A stretch of 64,000 nt of DNA, taken from NCBI GenBank assembly GCA_024336345.1, contig JANFOG010000001.1, positions 3,038,001-3,102,000 of the forward strand, given 5' to 3'. Positions 56,574-64,000 of this stretch are shown in pieces. A model generated the notes under the pieces. The model worked only from the letters and a program-made list of their open reading frames with translations. It did no database searches and was not told the DNA's origin. The translations under genes and the position numbers were made by a program. Each line of letters starts with the position of its first letter. The first letter of the stretch is position 1. This DNA comes from Mariannaea sp. PMI_226 (taxonomy: Eukaryota > Ascomycota > Sordariomycetes > Hypocreales > Nectriaceae).

Positions 56574-57944
56574 TTATTTGAAGGGGCAACCTCCATTCAA
56601 CGAGCTGGCGCCGCTCACGGGGCAGACTTCGGAGACCGAGTTTCGCGGGTTGGTGCTGCTGTCACTGTTGGAGATGATGCTCAGTGTGTCAACCTTGAAC
56701 TCCATGTCGCCGGTACTGAAAAGCTCAAAATGCATGCGAGCAGAGTCCACCTTTTTGGACTTGAGGTACTCGGCCATCTCAAGCATGAACTGCTCGGGAC
56801 CGCAGATGTAGTACTCGGCAGAGCCATGGGACAGCCACAAGTCCTCCTTGCTGACCTTGGCGAGGTCGACTCGGAAGTCGTGGTCGTAGGTGATGCCATA
56901 CACGTCAGACTCGGCAAGGTGAGTCTTGAAGATGTTGGATCGGAAGTTGGGGCGGTTGCGAGAAATACGACGAATCTGATCGTAGAAAGGCACGGATCGG
57001 CGGGAACCGTGGATCCAAGAGACGGGTCGATGAGGCTGGCGCTCAGAGACAGTGTTCAGGATAGACATCATGGGAGTGACACCAACTCCAGCGGAGATGA
57101 GAACGATAGGTACATTGGAGGTGTTTGACATGTCGAGATAGAACTCGCCAGCCGGGTGGGTAAGCTCGACAATGTCGCCCTCATCCTTGTCATTGATAAG
57201 AAGGTTGGAGATGACACCAGGAGTGAGGGCTGAGCCACCAAAGAAGCGTCCATTGCGGCTCATGTGAATGCCGTGATCACGCTTGACAGTGATACGGTAG
57301 TAGTCAGGACGAGGAGCGTCGCTGAGAGAGTACTGGCGGGACTGGAGGTAGCCCTTACCGGACACCTTGAGCTGAACAGAGACATACTGGCCAGGCTGGA
57401 AGCTGGGCAGACGCTTGCCATCGACGGGGACGAGGTAGAAGGAGTAGATATCATCAGACTCCTCGACCTTCTTCTCGATGCGGAACTTGCGGTAGCCCTG
57501 CCACTTGTCAAACTCGCGGTAGAGCTGGGCCTCACGACCGATAAGCATCTTGGCAAGCATCCAGTAGGCCTTGGCCCAGGCCTCTCTCACTTGAGGAGTC
57601 ATGGCGGTGCCGAGAACCTCAGCGAAGGCGGCAATCAGGTACTTTTCGACAATAGCGTAGTGCTCAGGCATGATGCCCAGGGAGCAGTGCTTGTGGCACA
57701 TGCGCTCCATCTTGGGGATGAGCTCGGTGATGTGGTTGATGTTGTTGGCATAGCTGAGGATGACGGCAGTAAGGGCACGGGGCTGGCGGCCGTTGGCCTG
57801 GTTGACGGTGTTGAAGTAGTCGTTGAGCTCGGGGTGATCCCGGAGCATATTACGGTAGAAGATGGTCGTGATACGCTCACCGTGGTCGGAGAGGGCGGGA
57901 ATGGTGCCGCGGATGAGCTTGGTCTGCTGGTATGACAGGGCCAT
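56574..57944 (-). CDS. Flavohaemoglobin (nitric oxide dioxygenase)
   Basis: Converts NO to nitrate with O2 and NAD(P)H. Intronless, 456 aa. The globin domain is 1-140: distal Tyr at 30 (FYRNML), Gln at 54 (GRQPRAL), proximal His at 86 (KHCSLGI) and Tyr at 96 (PEHYAIV). The FAD domain has RQYSLSD and GQYVSVQL; the NAD domain has GVGVTPMMSIL, and YYICGPEQFM near 390. It is longer than bacterial Hmp (396 aa): a C-terminal extension of about 45 residues ends in two Cys-Pro dipeptides (C441-P442 and C453-P454) separated by a Ser/Gly linker. No mitochondrial leader is present, so cytosol is expected. Long intergenic DNA upstream (6 kb) fits complex control, but no specific NO-responsive site could be picked out. 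Confidence 0.95.
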   Translation of the reverse strand: MALSYQQTKLIRGTIPALSDHGERITTIFYRNMLRDHPELNDYFNTVNQANGRQPRALTAVILSYANNINHITELIPKMERMCHKHCSLGIMPEHYAIVEKYLIAAFAEVLGTAMTPQVREAWAKAYWMLAKMLIGREAQLYREFDKWQGYRKFRIEKKVEESDDIYSFYLVPVDGKRLPSFQPGQYVSVQLKVSGKGYLQSRQYSLSDAPRPDYYRITVKRDHGIHMSRNGRFFGGSALTPGVISNLLINDKDEGDIVELTHPAGEFYLDMSNTSNVPIVLISAGVGVTPMMSILNTVSERQPHRPVSWIHGSRRSVPFYDQIRRISRNRPNFRSNIFKTHLAESDVYGITYDHDFRVDLAKVSKEDLWLSHGSAEYYICGPEQFMLEMAEYLKSKKVDSARMHFELFSTGDMEFKVDTLSIISNSDSSTNPRNSVSEVCPVSGASSLNGGCPFK

Positions 57945-60900
57945 TGTGACTTTGAGATTTGGTTTGGTAGGATGTGTTTGTTTGGCTGTAGTAGGATGGA
58001 CCCGTATATCCTGTTACAATGGTAGCAGCAGTGCAGTACCTTGTTGGGATGTGTCGATAGGGTTGACGGGATAGTTGGGGAGATGTAAGTCGATGCTAAA
58101 GACAGCCAGCTGAGAGCGCTATGTTGGTATTGTTATGAATGTTTATACTAGTATACCAGAGAGCGGAAGAGTTTATAAAGAGAGACTCGACTCGGACATG
58201 ATGGGGAACAAAAAAAAAAGAGGTCATGATGAGCGTCCTCCCCAGATGTTTATATCTTGCAACGGCCTCTATGGGCCTTTCATGGTTCCTCATTCCCTCC
58301 CCTTCCCCCCTCTCCCCTGGTCAAGCTGGGCTGGCAACATCCAGGCACAGACTTGAGGCCAAGCAAAGAGAAAAAAATAAGCAAAAAACCGAAAAAAAGA
58401 AAATTTGCTTCCCACTTCTCCACAAGCCGACGATTCCTCGTGGCTATCCGCAAGATGATGCGGTGGTAGGTAGGAGAGTTCAGCCAGTTCAAGGGAGTCG
58501 TACGATCGAGTATGGAGCACGGAGGAGGCAACAGGGAGTAGAGGAATCCTCTCAAGTTGCCCATTGCTTATTTGCTTTTTTTCCCCTTCACTCTTGGGGG
58601 GGCGCTTGAAGTTTCTTCTGCGGCCACCCCGTGGAGTTTCCGAAGCTTGCAGAACGTCATCCCCGTGTACTGTATAATTTGTTCCAAGTCACTTTTTTTT
58701 TTCTTTTCTTCTTTTTTCATATCATCTTGTTTTTCATTCTGTTTCATTTCATTTCTTTGCTTCTTCTAATCCCGCCCTGGGTCCCAATAGCAATAGCCAA
58801 GTTACGCTAAGAGACCTAGTCCCAGCAATAGCATTTTTTTTGCTGATGGTCCATTGTGGAGACGGAGAGGGCCGCAGTGTGGTGTCTCTTCTTCCCCTTC
58901 TGTATTCGTGGTTTTGAAGCATTATTATACGAGAGGTTGCCGGAGGACTTGTCCATGTACGTGGATACTGGTAGGAATTTTTCATTTTCATTTTTTTTTT
59001 TTGCACGGGACACGGTGAAGCACAGACAAAGCGTAAGGTGAGAGGAGTCACGGCGAATGAAGTAATGTGACAAGGGGCTTGTGCGCTCAACCTCATGGAT
59101 CATGGTTCATAGTGCATTGTAGGGTCGCAAGGAATGGCCGGTGAGATCGGGTAAGTTCCTCGTGGAAGGAAAAGTTGTCATCCTCGTGGCAGTTCACGCT
59201 ACATTCATGAGTTTCGCGTGGACGCGTGGGTATTGTGTGTGTGTGCCCATGGGTATATGAGTATCTGCGCATGTACCATAGTATGTACAAGGCTGAATTA
59301 TGAGATATGACGGGCTTAGAATGGAGCGAGGAGGAAGAGAAGGGGGGAGGGGTGTTGCGTCCATCCTTTCGCTGGAGTACAATACGGAGCACGGAGAACT
59401 TGTTGGGCAGTCGGCTCACTCGTCAACCACCCGAACTGTGATACATACGTCTACTGGTAGGAAGTTGCCGTCCGCAAAATGCGTCATGAAGGCCAGTTCG
59501 GGGCAAACCGCAGGCTGCAACGGCGTGTCGGGGGGGATGTGCCACGAGAAATCCCGACATGTGTTTGCAAGAAATGGAGTGATGTTGGGCGGCTGGTGAG
59601 CCTCAACATCGGATGTCCCATCGTGAACCAGACGAATGAATGGATGTTATTGGATCGCCCCCCGCTGGCGGAGATCAGCCTTCATAATTACCTTGGAGGA
59701 TACAAACTTGCAAACAAGTACTGCTTTCGTATGAAGTACACGTAGCCTCCAGCCACTATAGCGGGACCGAAAGGCGTTTCACACTGGATGTTGAGGTGTG
59801 GATTGTTAGCAGAATACTCCATACAGCCCAGGAAGAAATGTCCGCGACCGAAGCCAGTTGGAGTACAGGCTACAGCCTCCGTACTCCGTCCTCCGTCCTC
59901 CGATCCTCCAGCCCAAGGCCATTCAACAGGCGGGCTTTATACCCTTGTTGGTGTCCACACCCGGTCTGCCACATTCCCACATCTGCCCGTAGCGTCGTTT
60001 TGCTCGGTACCTGGAGCAGACCGGCCCTCGGCAGAGCCACTTTTGGCGCGTCAGTGAGGGTGCTAATGCCAGGAACAGACACAGGAATAGAAGTCTTCCG
60101 CAAGGAAGCACATGTCCAGTGTCCAAAATAGGCTGCAGAGACACTAGGCTTGCACTAAAGAGCACACTGGATGATTTGTGACATCAGGTATGTAATGCAA
60201 TCCATGAATTTTGGATGCTGGGAGCTATTGGCTAACTCACCTCAGACCCAAAACTCACTACAGTACTAATGAGGTTTCACGTAATGCCCAGCTTGCCAAT
60301 GTAGCTTAGGGATCCCCGGCTCCTCGAACATGAATTTTGTTTGATTACAAGAATCAAGCTATGCTATGAGTAGCCAGTACTGTAATCACAGCGACAGCAT
60401 TGGATGAATAATGAAGCTCCTCACACAGACCGTCTGCACGCACCGCTGGTTGACGCCTACTCCCTGTGCCACACCTTATGTGTACTACTACCGTAGTCCC
60501 CAACTCCCGGATTATGATCCCATTTCCTCCCTTATGCGCTGGGTGTTATATAGCCTATGAAACCGAATACGTAAATTAAAATTCATCGTTCACCCAGGCT
60601 AGAAGGAAAAGAAGAACAGGTAATTATGGAGTAAGTTAAGTATGGAGTAGTTAGTGGAAGAAATAGAAGAAAAGAAGCGGTAAACGCAAAACACGGGATG
60701 ACGCCTCAGTATCGGCCAAAGCCGGGCTGTGCTCTCTTCCTCCTCTAACTCCTCATCAATGCCAAAATGGTGAAGTGACTTGGAATTGTCGTTTTTCTGT
60801 TCCATTCTTCTTCCTGCTTATTGTGCCCCCATGTACCCAATTTTTTTCTTCTTTCACGCCCGCCGTCATTTGCTTTTTTTGCCCTTTGGCTGCTAAGTGT

Positions 60901-63900
60901 CGTCCCATTTTCCGGGGCAGCGGCCCTTGAACGACGAGAATACGCCGTAAGGATTTTCTTTTTCTGCTTCTCTTTTTTTTATTTTTGCTTTTTTGTTGCA
61001 CCAGCATTTGCAGTCTGTAAGAGAATGGGGATGCATAGGTTGCCTTTTTTTTTCTTGCTTTTCTTTTTCAATTTGTTTTCCAACATCTTCTGTCGCCCAT
61101 GCCCCCATTCAGACGCGTCCGGCTATCAACAGGCCCGGTTTGTGGGCTCCCCATTCGCCAATGCATGTGATGTCTGTCAGACTTGTGTGTCGATAACCAG
61201 GTTCTCCGTACGGCACGGCACCCAATGACCCCCAGACAGAGGTTGGCTCTCGGGAGTCTAGCCGCTGTGATCATACCCTCCTGCGTCTTACATCCTGTAT
61301 GTAGCATACCCGGCATGCAGAGAAAGTGTGATACATCTGCACGTTTAGATGGCGACGAATGATGGTCACCTCATCTCTTTACCACATGTCAACTCTCATT
61401 CCTCGTCGGATCAACCAGATGGATAACTCCGTATTCTCTTCTGCGGGTTCCCCGTGCTACTAATTTATTGCATTGATTACCCTAGATTAAGAAAGGGAGC
61501 GTGCAGTTTCTAGAACTGAATACCCACACAAGCATCGAGAGGTCAATCAGAGATGCTATGGGTAGCCTTGAGCAGGGCCACATTTCGTCATAAGAGCAGG
61601 AGCAGGCATCATGACGAAGCTGTGGCCAGGACACATGAAATCAAAAAGAACTTGCGTTGTTATGGAGAACTATACACAAATTATGCAGTTGATATGATTA
61701 GACTCCTTCTTCCATGGCAATAGTCAAACGGAAAGGACAGGAACAAGCATAAACGCTTCCTCGCTGTGAATTGGTTTCACTCCGGCTTCGACTCCAGCTT
61801 CAGCTTGGCGGGTTGGAAAAACCAAAACCCCCCCAAAATTAATCCCCGGTCCATCACCTTACTTGGCCCTGTCAACCAGGGAGCAGGGATCCTAGTAAAC
61901 CACCGAACCCCTTCCCCTTCCAGGTGGTGGCGGACGAGCCGGTTGAGGATTGGATCTCAAGTTGGCACGAGCGCGTTCTGCTACCGGCAGTACATTTCAG
62001 AGCCTCGAAAGAACTCAAGGTGAACGAACCTCTTTCTAATAAATAAATGGGCCCTTTTTTTTTCTTGGTTTATTTTACAAGTACATGGCTCTTGTGAGCG
62101 TATCATTCGCTTTTGCACAATTGAAGCAACACAACCAGAAACAGGATCTTTATCCATCCATTTCTCCATTCAGTGATGTATCACATCTTCTGGCTCGAAG
62201 ATATGGCTCAGTAATCAGTCTAGACCTCGTTCTTATTGTGATATGTCGGATTCACTCGCAGGCACCTGCAGCATCTCATCAAAATCTCATCTTCCATCAG
62301 CGTCTCACTCAACTCCATACCACCACGGTTACATCTGTGCAAAAAGGAAACAAAAGACTCCGGCAAGACCACCAATGTCCGGACTTATTGATCAAATCAT
62401 TATCGCCAGAGTCTCCGTAGACGTACATGAAAAGTGACAGGTCTGCTTCACGGTCACAGCCGAGAGGGGGCGTGGACGTTGAAGTCTGATCCAGATACCT
62501 GCATCCATAATTACGTCGAAGTAGAAAAAAAAGCAAATAGAATCATCAGGCATGAATTTGAAGAAAGCCCATGTGTCATGCCTGTTGTTTGATGATAGCA
62601 TCTCCTCAGATCATCAAGCCCTAGCGAATGACATCCCGCAACGACCGCACATCCATGACGGTTTTACATTACGACGATATCGATCTTGCCCTTCCCATGC
62701 GAAGCCATTCAGCCTTCGCTCCACTCAAAGCATGGCATCTAGTAATTAATCAATCTGCGCATGCTACACTGTAAGGTTGTGATCCATTCATGGGCCATTC
62801 TATGCTACCCGGCATCCGATCTGTGACAATCAAAGGGACTTACAACACGAGTTGTCAGATATCAAGTTTGCCTCTTCTTTTCTTTTTGTTGTCCCTACAC
62901 GCCTCTCTTGAAGATTGTGTTTAGATTACATTTTATATTATTCCTTGACGTGCCATGCCTTGCCATGCCACTCGCTTCGACTAGTCTGCCTCATCTCGAC
63001 ACACCTTACCACTCACCCAGGCCATGTCGAGTCAGTCACAGTGGTAGTCATTCACCATGCCAGCTGATCATACTCGGCAGTGACTGGCTCGGCAAATCTT
63101 CTTCATCCAAGGATTCCTGAAGCTTGCCCAAAACGAAACCAAAACCCGTGATGGAGAATGGTTGCATGTAAAAGGGACCGGCCCACCAGGGGAGGGGGAA
63201 CGGAAAAAAACTCGACATGTCACTTGCTGGGCTCGGGATACGGCGACGACGCCTCGTCTCCTGCACACCCCCAACCACCCCCAGATGGCTGAGAGAATGG
63301 AAGTCGTTAAAAAAGTAGCAAATAGCTGTACGTCTCGGGATCTGCATCAACACTATCCCCACTTAGACAGGCTGCAGTTGCAGTCAAGTCCCTTACTCGT
63401 TTTGAAGCAGGACTGGAAAGCCCAAGTCCCGGTGATGGTGGGGGCGACGACGATAATGCTCCGTGATCCGCCCAAAACCACGAAGGAGAAAGGCATTATT
63501 ACTAACTTGACGTTCATAATTACCAGACTGACCAAGTCAGGAAGTACTGTCCGCTATAGACTACCGTACTGAGTAACCTTTTTTTTACGTACATTAGTCT
63601 TGCAGCTGGATGCAGTCCTGCAGAATATCCTCAACGGCTACTAGTTACTTCCGGGTCATACCACTTCTCAGCCCTTCTTCTTTTCTTTTTCCTTTATTTT
63701 CGTCCATCTGCTTTCAACGCCTTCATCGACTTTTTTTTTTCCTTTTCTTTTTTTTTCCTTTTTTTATTCCCTCCTCAAACGTGGGCCGTTTTCGTTTTCC
63801 TTTCTTTTTCCTTCCAACTCTCTCCGGCCGTCCTGCCTGAGTCTTCCGCTTCCCGCCTTGCCTGACTCTCGTAGTGTTGTGGATGTGCGGAAATCGTTTC

Positions 63901-64000
63901 CTCCTCTTCCTCCTCCTCCTCCTCTCTCCCCCTTCCTTTATCCATTCGTCCATCCATTCGCCCATCTAATCTTTGCCATTCCACTCCCCTCGTGGCCTCT
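57945..64000. other. Gene-poor 6-kb region upstream of the flavohaemoglobin gene
   Basis: No gene can be supported. Contents: flavohaemoglobin promoter (57945-58300), poly-T/CT tracts (58690-58715, 58984-59002, 60950-60990, 62055-62065, 63730-63760), and a TG-rich run (59234-59245). Frames of up to about 136 codons are translations of pyrimidine-rich DNA. The last 300 bp are strongly CT-rich on the plus strand, as in leaders or promoters of filamentous fungi, so a plus-strand gene may start beyond the window. Confidence 0.5.

Noticed and set aside
57264..57935. 223-codon plus-strand frame opposite the flavohaemoglobin gene
   Set aside because: It is the antisense shadow of the highly conserved flavohaemoglobin coding sequence; composition follows the codon pattern of the real gene.
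60821..61228. 135-codon frame with hydrophobic stretches
   Set aside because: Hydrophobicity comes from poly-T/CT tracts (Phe/Leu/Ser codons); no start context or family resemblance.

Overview
The window looks like nuclear DNA of a filamentous ascomycete (Pezizomycotina, most likely a Sordariomycete of Hypocreales type). The evidence is: short introns of about 41-120 nt with CTAAC-like branch points; CT-rich promoter tracts; intergenic TACCTA/TAGGTA motifs; one gene per transcript with no operons; and typical fungal families (betaine lipid synthase, Zn2Cys6 regulator, flavohaemoglobin, Vps3844-type protein, OTT_1508-like deaminase). Species cannot be named from the sequence. Exon models were built by hand from reading frames, splice consensus and protein-family continuity. 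Nearly all close exactly in frame; the exceptions are flagged (the first junction of the ArgRS-like gene and the middle of the C2H2 gene).

Layout. 1-34.6 kb is a dense housekeeping block: 3' part of betaine lipid synthase BTA1; a DAO-type FAD oxidoreductase; succinate dehydrogenase anchor SDH4; mitochondrial TyrRS (CYT-18-like); GATOR1 subunit NPR2; ubiquilin DSK2; a quinone oxidoreductase; karyopherin KAP120; mitochondrial ThrRS; an INO4-like bHLH; a Maf nucleotide pyrophosphatase; an RSC4-like double bromodomain protein; an unnamed mitochondrial membrane protein; a Vps3844-type membrane protein; and a Zn2Cys6 regulator. 34.6-40.7 kb has no supportable gene. 40.7-58 kb is more mixed: a divergent arginyl-tRNA-synthetase-like gene with eroded catalytic signatures, a rhodanese, SmG and Ntr2 head to head, a Baeyer-Villiger-type monooxygenase, a GST, an OTT_1508-like deaminase protein, a C2H2 gene and a flavohaemoglobin. 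58-64 kb again has no supportable gene and probably carries long upstream regulatory regions.

How the genes fit together. Several neighbours are divergent pairs with related jobs: SDH4/mitochondrial TyrRS (respiration and mitochondrial translation, sharing a promoter with four CCAAT boxes) and SmG/Ntr2 (spliceosome core and disassembly, sharing a 212-bp promoter with a TCACGTGA box). There is no recognisable secondary-metabolite core enzyme, prophage-like element, transposon or CRISPR. The most unusual item is the ArgRS-like protein: it keeps the fold and domain order of cytosolic ArgRS but has lost the HxGH first histidine and glycine and the MSTR-type loop.
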